Positions 17,569 through 26,718 of a stretch of DNA of 63,114 bases are shown one piece after another; position 1 is the first letter of the stretch; the number at the start of each line of letters is the position of its first letter. Made by a program: the position numbers and the translations under genes. The stretch is from Sphaerisporangium corydalis. GTDB taxonomy: Bacteria > Actinomycetota > Actinomycetes > Streptosporangiales > Streptosporangiaceae. The notes below the pieces were generated by a model. It was not told the DNA's origin, searched no databases, and saw only the letters and a list, made by a program, of their open reading frames with translations. Location of the stretch: NCBI RefSeq assembly GCF_025506355.1, contig NZ_JANZYP010000062.1:1-63114 (forward strand), read 5' to 3'.

Positions 17569-18563
17569 CGGGCGGACGCCGTCATCTCGGTGCGCGCCTC
17601 GGCGATGGTCTCCTGGAGGATGTCGTCGAGAGAGCGGGTCGGCGCCCAGCCGGTGAGCCGGCGGAGCTTGGTGGTGTCGGGGACTCTGCGGGCCATGTCC
17701 TCGAACCCCTCCTCGTACGCCTCGGCGTACGGGATGTGCTCGATGCCGGCGACGGCACCGGTCTTGTCGATGATCGCCTTGGCCAGTTCCAGGATGCTCA
17801 CCTCGGCGTTGGACCCGACGTTGAAGGTCTGGCCGACGGCCTCGTCGCTGTCGAGGAGCATGAGCAGGGCCTCGACCGCGTCGGCGACATGGGCGAAGCA
17901 CCGCGTCTGGGTGCCGTCGCCGAAGACGCTGAGCGGCAGGCCGCCGACGGCCTGCCTGACCAGGCGGGGGACCACCATGCCGTACGAGGGGCTCTGCCGG
18001 GGTCCCACGGTGTTGAACAGCCGGACGATGATCGTCGGCAGGCCGCGTTCCTTGTGGTAGGCGTTGGCGAGGATCTCGTCCACGGCTTTGGCGGTGCTGT
18101 AGGCCCACCTGACGACGGCCGGGCTGCCGAGGATGCGGTCGGCGAGCTCCGACAGCGGGCCGTTGGAGTTCTTCCCGTAGATCTCGCTCGTGCTGGTGAT
18201 GAGGATCTTCCGCCGGTAGCGGTGCGCGGCCTCGATGACGTTCTCCGAACCCCGGATGTTGGTCGTGAGCGACCGCAGAGGATGCTCGACGATCAGCTTG
18301 ACCCCGACGGCGGCGGCCAGGTGGACGACGATGTCGCACCGGTGGACCAGTTCGTCGACCGTGAGCTCGTCCAGCACCGACCCCTGGACGAACTGCAGGC
18401 GCGGGTGGTCGAGGACGTGGGCGATGTTGGCCAGGCGCCCGGTCGAGAGGTTGTCCAGGACGACGACGAAGTCCCCGCGGGCGAGCAGGGAGTCGGTCAG
18501 ATGGGAGCCGATGAACCCGCTCCCTCCGGTTATGAGGTACGTCTTCCTTGCCGAGTCGTTCAC
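17565..18563 (-). CDS. NAD-dependent epimerase/dehydratase (extended SDR)
   Basis: A 332-residue extended short-chain dehydrogenase acting on nucleotide sugars. Features are the NAD motif TGGSGFIGSHL, HLAAAVGVK, the serine/threonine ahead of SEIYGKN, and the catalytic YSTAK. The sequence around GVKLIVEHPLRSL is like UDP-glucuronate decarboxylase/UDP-sugar epimerases, so it could supply UDP-xylose or an epimerised sugar; the exact reaction is open. GTG at 18563 has TAGGAG upstream. It forms an operon with the WecA-like gene. Confidence 0.85.
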   Translation of the reverse strand: MNDSARKTYLITGGSGFIGSHLTDSLLARGDFVVVLDNLSTGRLANIAHVLDHPRLQFVQGSVLDELTVDELVHRCDIVVHLAAAVGVKLIVEHPLRSLTTNIRGSENVIEAAHRYRRKILITSTSEIYGKNSNGPLSELADRILGSPAVVRWAYSTAKAVDEILANAYHKERGLPTIIVRLFNTVGPRQSPSYGMVVPRLVRQAVGGLPLSVFGDGTQTRCFAHVADAVEALLMLLDSDEAVGQTFNVGSNAEVSILELAKAIIDKTGAVAGIEHIPYAEAYEEGFEDMARRVPDTTKLRRLTGWAPTRSLDDILQETIAEARTEMTASAR

Positions 18564-18625
18564 GGCTTCTCCTATTGGCGTGCGAGGACATGCTGGCTGG
18601 GCGGTGGCGGGTGACGGGTGCGCCG

Positions 18626-19597
18626 TCAGGCGCCCGCGTCGGGCTCCGCGCGGCGGCGCGCCCCTGAGCCCATCGTCATCTCGAACCAGGCCACCGTCCG
18701 GCGCAGCCCCTCGTCCAGCGGGACGGCGGCGGCGTCGGGGAACAGGTCGAGCAGCAGCCGCGGTGAGGACCGCGACTCGCGGATGTCGCCCCTGCGCGCG
18801 GGCAGGAACGAGGTCCGCACCGGGCGGTCCAGGACGGCGGCGAGCGCGTCGACGAGGTCGAGCAGCGACACCTTGGCCCCGAAGGCGAGGTTCACCGGCT
18901 TCGGGCTCGTCACCCGGCGCAGCACCGCGTCGGTCACCACGTCGGTCACCGACTGGACGTAGGTGAAGTCCCGGCACTGCTTGCCGTCACCGTGGATCGG
19001 CACCGGCTGCCCGAGCAGGGCCGCCGAGGTGAACGCCGGGACGACCGCCGCGTAGGCGTGGTCGGCCTGCTGCAGGGGCCCGAAGACGTTGAAGAACCGG
19101 AACGCGAGGACCGGGAGCCCGAAGCCGGCGGCGTACGCCAGGGCGTAGGACTCGGCGGCGAGCTTGCTGGCGCCGTACGGGCTGAGCGGCCGGGTGGGCA
19201 GCTCCTCGTGCTTGCACGGTTCGATGACGTCGCCGTACACCGACGAGGAGGAGGCGATGATCACGTGCGGGGCGGTGGCCCGGCAGGCTTCGAGCACGTT
19301 CAGGGTGCCGGTGGCGTTGACGGTGTGCGAGGTCACCGGGTCGGCGAGGGAGCGGGGCACCGACGGCCGGGCGGCCAGGTGGATCACCGTCGTGGCGTCC
19401 GCGACCAGCTCCGCGAGCAGCGGGCGGTCCAGGATGCTGCCCAGCACGAAGTCGGCCCGTACGCCGCCGAGGTTCACCAGGTCCCCGCCGCTGAGGTCGT
19501 CCAGCACCGTCAGCCGCTCGATCTCTGGCCGGTCGGCGAGCGCCTTGCACAGGTTGGCGCCGATGAACCCCGCGCCTCCGGTCACCAGGACCCTCAT
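18626..19597 (-). CDS. NAD-dependent epimerase/dehydratase, UDP-glucose 4-epimerase-like
   Basis: A 323-residue extended SDR with VLVTGGAGFIGANL, HLAARPSVPRSLADP, SSSSVYGD and the catalytic YGASK. The family includes UDP-glucose/UDP-GlcNAc 4-epimerases, so interconversion of gluco and galacto sugars for the polymer is the best guess. It overlaps the upstream GT4 gene by 4 bases (ATGA at 19594-19597). The second epimerase in the same operon shares the fold but not the details, so the two probably make different sugars. Confidence 0.85.
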   Translation of the reverse strand: MRVLVTGGAGFIGANLCKALADRPEIERLTVLDDLSGGDLVNLGGVRADFVLGSILDRPLLAELVADATTVIHLAARPSVPRSLADPVTSHTVNATGTLNVLEACRATAPHVIIASSSSVYGDVIEPCKHEELPTRPLSPYGASKLAAESYALAYAAGFGLPVLAFRFFNVFGPLQQADHAYAAVVPAFTSAALLGQPVPIHGDGKQCRDFTYVQSVTDVVTDAVLRRVTSPKPVNLAFGAKVSLLDLVDALAAVLDRPVRTSFLPARRGDIRESRSSPRLLLDLFPDAAAVPLDEGLRRTVAWFEMTMGSGARRRAEPDAGA

Positions 19598-20793
19598 CGG
19601 GCACCCCTGGCCGTTCTGGTGCGGAGACGGCGCCCGGCGCGCCGCCGCCGGTGCAGCGATCGGTAGAGGGACTCGGTGTCGGCCACCAGGCGCTCCACCG
19701 AGAACGAGGCCGTCGTCCAGGCGCGGGCCGCCTCGCCCAGCAGCCTCGCAAGGCACGGGTCGGTGAGCAGGCGGGCGACCTGGGCCGCCAGCTCGTCCGG
19801 GCCGGTGCCGGCGAGCAGGCCCGTCTCGCCGTCCTTGACGATCTCGGCGACGCTGCCGACCCGCGTGGACACCACCGGGGTCCCGGTCATGCCCGCCTCG
19901 ACCAGGGTCAGCGGCATGCCCTCGTTGTCGGAGGTCAGCAGCACCACGTCCGCCGCGGAGTACACCGTCTCGGTGTCGCTGCGCCAGCCGAGCAGGTCGA
20001 AGGAGGCGCGGAAGGGGGCGATGTCGCGCTCGAGCTCGCCCAGCAGCGAGCCGCCTCCGCAGACGACGAAGCGGCAGCCGGGCACGCGGTCCAGCACGGC
20101 GCGCGCCGTGGCGGCGAGCCGGTCGGGCCGCTTGACCCGGGTCAGCCTGCCGACGTAGGCGACCACGGGGGCGTCGAGGGGGAGGCCCAGCGCCAGGCGC
20201 GCCTCCCTGCGGCCGGGGACCGGTCCGATGCGGACACCGGGCGGGACCACGGAGTACTGCTCGCGCCGGCCGATCCCGGCGTCCAGGAGGTCGTCGCGCA
20301 CCTGTTCCCCCACGGCCACCAGCCGGTGCGACAGCGAGGCGAGGACCCGCTCGGAGCGTACGTAGGCCGAACGCCGCGCGCCGGTGAAGTACCCGTGCAG
20401 GAGGTGCCCGTGGAAGGTGTGCATCCGGGCCGGGCCGACACCGGAGGCGCAGGCGGCGACGCGCCCGAGTGCGCCGGCCTTGGCGGTGCGGGTGTGCACG
20501 ACGTGCGGGCGGAACCGGCGCATCGCCCCGACCAGGTGGGCCAGCGCGCGCAGGTCGTCCCCGGGGCGGACCGTGCGGCCGAGCCCGGGGATCCGGTGGA
20601 CGGGCAGCCGTTCCGCGGCGGGGACGTCCTCGCCGTGGGCGGCCTCGTCGCCCTCGACCTGTCCCGCGTACAACCGGTGGTCGAACTCCCGCCGGTCGAG
20701 CCGCTCGCTCAATCCGGTGATCTGTGTCGCCGGCCCGCCGACGTTCAACCGCGCGATGATCTCCATTACCCGTATTCGGCTGTCCGGCTTCAC
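19594..20793 (-). CDS. glycosyltransferase family 4
   Basis: A 399-residue GT-B enzyme. The N-terminal half has the GT4 opening IIARLNVGGPATQI and a potential acceptor-side HTFHGHLLHGYF; the C-terminal half has GRLTRVKRPDRL and the donor-site motif NEGMPLTLVEAGMTGTPVVST, holding the retaining-GT E-x7-E element. It adds a sugar to the lipid-linked glycan in the cytoplasm. GTG at 20793 has GAGGAG upstream. It is the first gene of the minus-strand operon down to 15145. Confidence 0.88.
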   Translation of the reverse strand: MKPDSRIRVMEIIARLNVGGPATQITGLSERLDRREFDHRLYAGQVEGDEAAHGEDVPAAERLPVHRIPGLGRTVRPGDDLRALAHLVGAMRRFRPHVVHTRTAKAGALGRVAACASGVGPARMHTFHGHLLHGYFTGARRSAYVRSERVLASLSHRLVAVGEQVRDDLLDAGIGRREQYSVVPPGVRIGPVPGRREARLALGLPLDAPVVAYVGRLTRVKRPDRLAATARAVLDRVPGCRFVVCGGGSLLGELERDIAPFRASFDLLGWRSDTETVYSAADVVLLTSDNEGMPLTLVEAGMTGTPVVSTRVGSVAEIVKDGETGLLAGTGPDELAAQVARLLTDPCLARLLGEAARAWTTASFSVERLVADTESLYRSLHRRRRAGRRLRTRTARGAR

Positions 20794-21284
20794 AAGGGCT
20801 CCTCGACGTTGGGCCTGGCCACGCTGACGAAACTAGCCCGCTATTCGATTCGGCCACCGGCACCGTAGCGGTCGCGGCAAAGTGTTTCCTCATTCGCTAC
20901 TCGCTCATGATCAGATTGCGGTAGGGGAACCGTTTTCGTATCCGGCCCATCCGCCGTCAGGGGATTTACGCGAGGCACCCGATAGGCGGCCACAGGCGTG
21001 CCTCCGGGCCGGAACCCACTGGCGACACGCCGGGTTCGCCGGATTCGACGGCTCGTATCGCCGGTCGACAAGCCGACAAAAGCCGCATGTCACGGCACCC
21101 GATCAATGAGGCCGGAGTTCCGCCGCCATCCCGGCGCCGAAGCCGGGGCCGATCGAAAAGAATCCTCCAAGCACGGACAATCGTCAGGCCATCGCGCCGT
21201 CCCGGAGAGATGTCGTACCCCCGCCGACGTTAGCGTCACCGTCGCGGAGTCAATCGTCGTCGGCTCGGCTGGAGGCCGGCTTCA
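20794..21284. other. 491-base divergent intergenic region
   Basis: The space between two divergent polysaccharide operons. It is a little less GC-rich than the flanks and must hold promoters for both, but I could not place convincing -35/-10 pairs. A ribosome site (GGAGG, 21271-21275) precedes the plus-strand gene. Short frames in the region lack coding character. Confidence 0.4.
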
Positions 21285-22547
21285 ATGGAAATCGTCGTCG
21301 TCATCGCCGTTCTCGCGGCGCTCGTCTTTCTCGTGCACGCCAACTTGACGGAGAAGACCGCGCGACGTGTTCTGCCTGTTCTGCTCATCGCCTTCGCGCT
21401 CCGGCTCGTCGTCCACCTGACGCTGGAGCGCGGCGCGGCCATCGGTTACGGCGGCGACAACGTCTGGTACGAGCTGAAGGCCATCGACATCGCCGAGCAG
21501 TGGCGGCGTGAGGGCGTGCACGGCGGCCTCACGCCCGGTGACTCGGGTTCGCTGTCCGCCGTGGGCGTGGCCTGCCAGGTGTTCGCCTTCATCGTCCTCA
21601 TCTGCGGAGGGCCGGCGCCGCTGGCCTGCACCGCCGTGGTCGCGCTGATCGCCTGCATGCTGTGCGTGGTCATGTACAGGTTCGCCCTGCTGGTCGGGGC
21701 CGACGACCGGGGGGCGTTCAAGCTCCTGGTGGTGACCGCGTTCATGCCGGGGTTCCTCCTGCACACCTCCGACACCTACAAGGACGGCTTCAACGCGTTC
21801 CTGGTCGTGGCGTCCCTGGGGATCGGCGTGTCGCTCGTCCGGCGGTTCGACCTGTTCCGGCTCCTGCTGCTGGGGCCGATGCTGTGGCTGCTGTGGTACG
21901 TGCGGCCGTACATGGTGTTCATGTGCGTGCTCCCGCTGCTGGTCGGCGTCACCGGCCTGAAGCGGATGCTCTCCCTGCGGACCCTGTTCCTCGCGACCGC
22001 GGGGCTGACGGCGATGCTGTTCGTGTCCGGTGCCGTGCTGAACAGCGCGCCCGCCGAGTCGATGCTGGCGCAGCTCGACCAGGGGCAGTCCGCCGGCGCC
22101 CGGCGCTCGAACTCCGGCTCCGGCTCCGGGGTGGTGTTCGAGGACGGCGGCGACCCGTGGAGCGCCTTGGGCGGCAAACTGCTGTACACCCTGTTCTCCC
22201 CGTTCCCCTGGACCGACGGCAGCACGTCCCTGCAGCTCGGCAAGATCGACTCACTGATCTGGTACGTCGTGCTGGTCTACGCGGTGAGCGGTGCGCGCCT
22301 GGTGTGGCGCAGGCGGCCCAGCACGTTGCTGATCCTGCTCCTGTTCATCGTCCCCGGCACGATCGCCTACGCCACGACGATGGCGAACATCGGGCTCATC
22401 TTCCGCCAGCGGATGCCGATCGTCATGGCGGTGAGCCTGCTGGCGGCGGTGGCCTGGACGAGACGCCCCCGCGATACCGGCCCGTCCGCGAGGCCGGGAC
22501 GGCCGGAGACGACCGGCGGGCGCCCCTCTCCCGTGCCGCGCACATGA
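21285..22547 (+). CDS. polytopic membrane protein, putative polysaccharide polymerase
   Basis: A 420-residue protein with about ten hydrophobic segments and a large loop near residues 240-300 (contains a Ser/Gly-rich run and WSALGGKLLYTLFSPFPW). No catalytic motif can be named. Its place directly before a flippase, with a 4-base ATGA overlap, and its shape resemble Wzy-type repeat-unit polymerases, which vary greatly in sequence. The tail after residue 395 is hydrophilic and proline-rich. The polymerase role is an inference from context. Confidence 0.65.
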   Translation: MEIVVVIAVLAALVFLVHANLTEKTARRVLPVLLIAFALRLVVHLTLERGAAIGYGGDNVWYELKAIDIAEQWRREGVHGGLTPGDSGSLSAVGVACQVFAFIVLICGGPAPLACTAVVALIACMLCVVMYRFALLVGADDRGAFKLLVVTAFMPGFLLHTSDTYKDGFNAFLVVASLGIGVSLVRRFDLFRLLLLGPMLWLLWYVRPYMVFMCVLPLLVGVTGLKRMLSLRTLFLATAGLTAMLFVSGAVLNSAPAESMLAQLDQGQSAGARRSNSGSGSGVVFEDGGDPWSALGGKLLYTLFSPFPWTDGSTSLQLGKIDSLIWYVVLVYAVSGARLVWRRRPSTLLILLLFIVPGTIAYATTMANIGLIFRQRMPIVMAVSLLAAVAWTRRPRDTGPSARPGRPETTGGRPSPVPRT

Positions 22548-23851
22548 ACCCGCCGCTGGAACGGGCCCTGCGCATGATGGCGAGCAGGGTGGTACGGCTG
22601 GTGCTCGCCATGATCACCGGACTGCTCATCGCGCACAACCTCCACCCCGAGGGCAGGGGCGGGTACGCCGTCGTCACGACGATCGCCTACGCGGCCATGG
22701 TGGTCGGCCACCTGTCCGTGGAGCAGACGCAGATCTCCCTGTGGGCCGGCGAGGCCACCCGCCACGCCCTCACCGTCAACGCCCTGATCCTCGGCGCGGT
22801 CCTCGGCACCCTCACCGCGGCCGCCGGGATCGCCCTCGCCTACGCCGGCATCCTGCCCGCGCCCCCGCAACTCGCCTGCCTGGCACTGCTCGGCGTGCCG
22901 TTCGGCGTCGTCACGGTCAACCTCACCGGCCTGGCGCTGCTGAGGTCGGGAACGCGCGTCGTCGGGAGGGCGTCGGTCGCGAGCGGGCTGACGCAGTGCC
23001 TGCCCGCCGTCGCCCTGGCCCTCGCCGGCGCGATGACGCTCTCACGGGCCGTCGCCTGCTGGACCGTGTCCATGATCGTCCCCTGCCTGGTCTTCCTCAG
23101 GGCGCTCCGCCCGTGGCCGCTGCGCGACGCCGACCTGTGCCTCGCGGTCCGGCAGCTCGCCCTCGGGGGCCGCTACCATCTGGGGCCGGTGGCGTTCCAC
23201 CTCCTGCTGATCGTGGACGTCCTGCTCCTGCAGGATCTCGACTCGGTGGCCGCGGTCGGCCTCTACACCGTGGCCGTCGCCCTGCTGGACCAGACCCGGA
23301 TCCCCGCGGAGGCGATCAGCCAGGTGGTCCTCCCCCGCCAGGCCGTGGGGGACCTGCGCGAGGCCGGTGAGATTACCGCGCACGCGATGCGCCTCAACCT
23401 GGTGGTGTCCACGGCGTTCATCGGAACGGTGGCGGCGGTGGCCCCCGTGCTGATCCCGCTGGTGTACGGCCGCTCGTTCACGGGGAGCGTCGCGCCTTTG
23501 GTCATCCTCGGCCCCGGCATGGTCGCGCTCACGCTCATGCGGCCCGTCGACCAGTACCTGGTACGCCTGGAGCGGCCGATGACCCTCACGGCGCTCGCCC
23601 TGGTCGCGCTGGCCGCCAACGTCCTGCTCAACCTGATGCTGATCCCGGTCCACGGCGCGGCGGGCGCGGCCCTGGTGTCGTCGCTGACCTACGTGGCGCT
23701 CACCATCGTGAAGGTGGCGTGGCTGGTCAGGTCGGCCGGGCTGCCCGTCTCGGCGCTCCTGCCGTGCAGGGCCGACCTGCGCGACGCGCTGGGACGGGTC
23801 AGGGTCCGGCCGGCCGGCCGCGAGGTGGTCCCGGAGAACATCCTGCGGTGA
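22544..23851 (+). CDS. Wzx-like polysaccharide flippase (MVF/MATE superfamily)
   Basis: A 435-residue protein with about twelve to fourteen membrane segments in the paired arrangement of lipid-linked oligosaccharide flippases. The N terminus (RALRMMASRVVRLVLAMITGLLIAHNLHPEGRGGYAV) matches the family, including the G-R-G-x-Y/F start of helix 2. It would flip the undecaprenyl-linked repeat unit across the membrane for the polymerase-like protein encoded upstream, with which it is translationally coupled. It converges on a GT4 gene 31 bases away. Confidence 0.85.
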   Translation: MNPPLERALRMMASRVVRLVLAMITGLLIAHNLHPEGRGGYAVVTTIAYAAMVVGHLSVEQTQISLWAGEATRHALTVNALILGAVLGTLTAAAGIALAYAGILPAPPQLACLALLGVPFGVVTVNLTGLALLRSGTRVVGRASVASGLTQCLPAVALALAGAMTLSRAVACWTVSMIVPCLVFLRALRPWPLRDADLCLAVRQLALGGRYHLGPVAFHLLLIVDVLLLQDLDSVAAVGLYTVAVALLDQTRIPAEAISQVVLPRQAVGDLREAGEITAHAMRLNLVVSTAFIGTVAAVAPVLIPLVYGRSFTGSVAPLVILGPGMVALTLMRPVDQYLVRLERPMTLTALALVALAANVLLNLMLIPVHGAAGAALVSSLTYVALTIVKVAWLVRSAGLPVSALLPCRADLRDALGRVRVRPAGREVVPENILR

Positions 23852-23881
23852 ACCCCGGTCCACCGCGCCCGGCCCGCCGGA

Positions 23882-24985
23882 TCACGGCCGGCGGGCGGCG
23901 GGCCGGGCGGCGTCCTCGTACAGGGCCTCGAACCAGTCCGCCGTGGCGGCGATGTCCGCGGGATCGGCCGCCGCCCGCGCCCCCTCGCGCAGCCGCGCGT
24001 GCACCTCGCCCCTCATCGCGCGCAGGATCCCGCCCGCGAGCGCCGTCGCGTCGCCAGGCCGGGTGAGCAGCCCGTTGCGCTCCGGCACGATCAGGTCGCG
24101 CAGGCCCCCGACGTCGGTGGCCACCACCGGGACGCCCGCAGCCAGCGCCTCCATGACGACGACGGGAAGGCCCTCGTAGGTGGAGGACAGGACCAGCAGG
24201 TCCGCGGCGGCGACCAGCCGCGACGCCTCGCGCACCGGCCCGAGCAGGCGGACGGTCCCGCCCAGGCCGAGGGCGGCGACCCGGTCGGCGGTCTCCCTGA
24301 ACAGCGGGCCGGATCCCGCGAGCAGGAACAGGGCGCGCGGCGCGCGGGCGCTCACCTGCGCGGCGGCCCGCACCAGCAGGGCGTGGTTCTTCACCGGGCG
24401 GAAGCTCCCGGCGTGCACCACCAGGAAGGCGCCCGCGGGCACGTCCCACTCCCGGCGGATGCGCTCCGCGTCGGCGGCCCGCCGGCGCTGCCCGGCGACG
24501 TCGACGCCGTGGATCCGGGTGAGGGGGCGGCGGGCCCCCCAGACGGTGACGCTCCTGGCGACCTGCGGCGACACCGCGACGGTCCGGGTGTCCATCCACC
24601 CCGTGGCCCGGTCCAGGAGCAGGACGGGCAGGCGGTAGCGCACACTGTGCGCGGTCGAGATCACGGCGGGACGCGGGGTCCAGAGCCGGGAGGCCGGGCG
24701 GAGCACCGCCGCGGGCAGCGGGGAGTGGATGTTGAGGACGTCGGGCCGCAGCCGGCGCACCGTACGGGCGAGCGCGACCGGCCAGGCCGGGCCGCGGTGC
24801 CGGCTCAGGTCCACCACGGCGATCCCGGCCGTCCGCAACCGGTCGATCAGCTCCGGGGTCGAGGCCCGCATGCACACGACGGTGTAGCGCTTGCCGCCGC
24901 GCGCCGCGCGGAGCCTCTCGACGAGGAGCACCTCCGCGCCGCCGACGTCCAGCGACCTGATCACCTCGCAGACGTGCAGGACCAT
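23882..24985 (-). CDS. glycosyltransferase family 4
   Basis: A 367-residue GT-B glycosyltransferase: N-terminal RSLDVGGAEVLLVERL typical of GT4, then HAGSFRPVKNHALLVRA and the donor-site motif STYEGLPVVVMEALAAGVPVVATDVGG with E-x7-E. It is a retaining sugar transferase acting on lipid-linked intermediates; donor unknown. It lies 10 bases downstream of the WalW deacetylase and is the last gene of a minus-strand run starting at 28408. Confidence 0.88.
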   Translation of the reverse strand: MVLHVCEVIRSLDVGGAEVLLVERLRAARGGKRYTVVCMRASTPELIDRLRTAGIAVVDLSRHRGPAWPVALARTVRRLRPDVLNIHSPLPAAVLRPASRLWTPRPAVISTAHSVRYRLPVLLLDRATGWMDTRTVAVSPQVARSVTVWGARRPLTRIHGVDVAGQRRRAADAERIRREWDVPAGAFLVVHAGSFRPVKNHALLVRAAAQVSARAPRALFLLAGSGPLFRETADRVAALGLGGTVRLLGPVREASRLVAAADLLVLSSTYEGLPVVVMEALAAGVPVVATDVGGLRDLIVPERNGLLTRPGDATALAGGILRAMRGEVHARLREGARAAADPADIAATADWFEALYEDAARPAARRP

Positions 24986-24995
24986 GGCGGGCCCC

Positions 24996-26036
24996 CTAAA
25001 CCGGATCGGGAAGAGCGCCCGTCGCGTGTCCGTCCCTGGCGGCGAACTCCGCGCGGTACTCCGCGAGGGTGCGCCCCTGGAACCGGCCGGCGGCGGCCGA
25101 GAACAGGGACTCCATGTCGCGGTAGAGGGCCTCGACGCTCCGCGGGGTCCTGAAGCAGGGACTGCCGCCGGGCATGAGCTCCGAGGAGTGCAGCATGAAC
25201 TCGACGTGGTCGCGGTCGTCCCGGAGCAGCGCCTCGGCCATGGCGCGGCGGTTGCGCCCGTCGGGCCGCATCCACACCGTCTCGGGGAACAGCAGCCGGG
25301 CGGCCCGCCGGGTCACCCGGCCCCGGCGCAGCAAGCGGCCCGCGCGCGCGGCCAGGGGCCCGTGCCGCCGGGGGACGATGGTCATGGGCACCTCCAGGAG
25401 CGGAGAGTCCCCGGCCCTGCCGATGTCGGCGGGGTGCAGGAAGTAGGGGCGCGCCGGGAAGGCCGAGTAGTCCCGCAGCCCCGCCCCGCCGGGGGCGCCC
25501 AGGGTCCCCGCCCAGGAGACGAGCGGCGTCACCGAGCAGTCGGCGAGGTACCCGTGCCCGACGAGGACGCGGGCGTAGGTCTCGTCGAGCGCCCACCGCC
25601 CCCCGCGGTGGCTGACCGGCGCGACGCCGAAGGTCTGCGTCAGGATCCGCGTCGCGGTCTCGACCTTCGCCGCCATGACGTCCTCGGGGTACTCGGTCAG
25701 GAACGGCTTGAACCGGTGGTCGGCGGCGGTCAGCGGCACCAGCGGCGGGGTGGTCCAGGCGTGCAGGTGCATCCCGATCTCGCCCGCGCCGCGTTCGGTC
25801 AGCGACCGGCCGAACCGCTGGAAGGCGGGGTCGCGCGCCATGGCCCAGTCCACCAGGTACGTCGGGCGGAGCCCGTACCGTTCGCACAGCGCCTGGAACC
25901 GTGGCAGGTGGGCGGCGTTGGCGGTGCGGATCGACGTCTGGTCCCCCCAGCAGTCGTCCGCCTCGACGTCGATCGTGATGATGAACGAGGGACGTCGCGC
26001 GGTCCTGGCCGCCGCGTCCCCTCCGGTCGGGGTCAT
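24996..26036 (-). CDS. WalW-type polysaccharide deacetylase-family protein
   Basis: A 346-residue protein of the NodB-like/WalW group. The metal-binding aspartate region is IITIDVEADDCWG, then GEIGMHLHAW gives the His pair, HRGGRW follows near residue 145, and HSSELMPGGSP near residue 290 is a strong WalW hallmark. WalW proteins accompany surface-polysaccharide genes and are thought to remove acetyl groups from glycans, although direct proof is limited. It is in an operon with a GT4 and a methyltransferase. Confidence 0.82.
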   Translation of the reverse strand: MTPTGGDAAARTARRPSFIITIDVEADDCWGDQTSIRTANAAHLPRFQALCERYGLRPTYLVDWAMARDPAFQRFGRSLTERGAGEIGMHLHAWTTPPLVPLTAADHRFKPFLTEYPEDVMAAKVETATRILTQTFGVAPVSHRGGRWALDETYARVLVGHGYLADCSVTPLVSWAGTLGAPGGAGLRDYSAFPARPYFLHPADIGRAGDSPLLEVPMTIVPRRHGPLAARAGRLLRRGRVTRRAARLLFPETVWMRPDGRNRRAMAEALLRDDRDHVEFMLHSSELMPGGSPCFRTPRSVEALYRDMESLFSAAAGRFQGRTLAEYRAEFAARDGHATGALPDPV

Positions 26037-26055
26037 CGGCCTGTGCTCCGCGCGG

Positions 26056-26685
26056 TCAGTCGCCGCAGCGGTACAGGAAGAGGAACTTGTCGTCCTGCCA
26101 GTCGTGACGCCGGTCGACCTGCAGCGCGAGCTCGTCGAAGAGCCGCTCGATCCTGCCCCGCTGGTCGGGGAACTCGTCCACCAGCAGGTGGCGGACCCGT
26201 TTGACGGCGAGCAGCGAGCGCATCTGGTCCCTGATCCAGTCGTCCGGCATGTAGTGGAACCAGCCGGTCATGATCAGCAGGTCGATGGCCTCGTGCTCGG
26301 AGCGGGCGAGCGCGTCGAAGCTGCCGACGGCGAACTCCGCCCTGGACCGGCCGAACCTCCGCAGGAACCGCGCCCAGGCGATGACGCCCCTGTCGATGTC
26401 GAACCCGAGCCGGTGCCGGGCCTCGACCCTGGTGAGGATGTCGCCGAGCCCGCAGCCGACCTCGGCCACCACCCCGGCGGGCGCCGCCACGGTGCCGGCC
26501 ATCGCCACCGCCACCTTCTTGTAGTTGGTGGTGTGGTACCCCCGCAGGTGCCATCGCGTGCCGCCGAACACCATCATCAGGGGGAACTGCAGCGCCTTCC
26601 CCGCCAGGGCGATCGCCACCCTGTCGGCGCCGTGCCTCCTGGCCAGCGCTATCTTCCTGTTCAGGCTCTTCATGGCGTTCGGCAT
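26056..26685 (-). CDS. class I SAM-dependent methyltransferase
   Basis: A 209-residue Rossmann-like methyltransferase. Motif I is VVAEVGCGLGDIL, and the acidic loop ending the second strand is GFDIDRGVIAWA. The C-terminal part has LLVDEFPDQ. The N terminus carries a hydrophobic region (residues 24-40). The methylated substrate is unknown; the neighbours suggest a sugar of the polymer. ATG at 26685 is given; an in-frame ATG four codons later is possible. Confidence 0.75.
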   Translation of the reverse strand: MPNAMKSLNRKIALARRHGADRVAIALAGKALQFPLMMVFGGTRWHLRGYHTTNYKKVAVAMAGTVAAPAGVVAEVGCGLGDILTRVEARHRLGFDIDRGVIAWARFLRRFGRSRAEFAVGSFDALARSEHEAIDLLIMTGWFHYMPDDWIRDQMRSLLAVKRVRHLLVDEFPDQRGRIERLFDELALQVDRRHDWQDDKFLFLYRCGD

Positions 26686-26718
26686 CGCGGTCCTTGACGA
26701 GGTCGGTGGGTCGGGCGA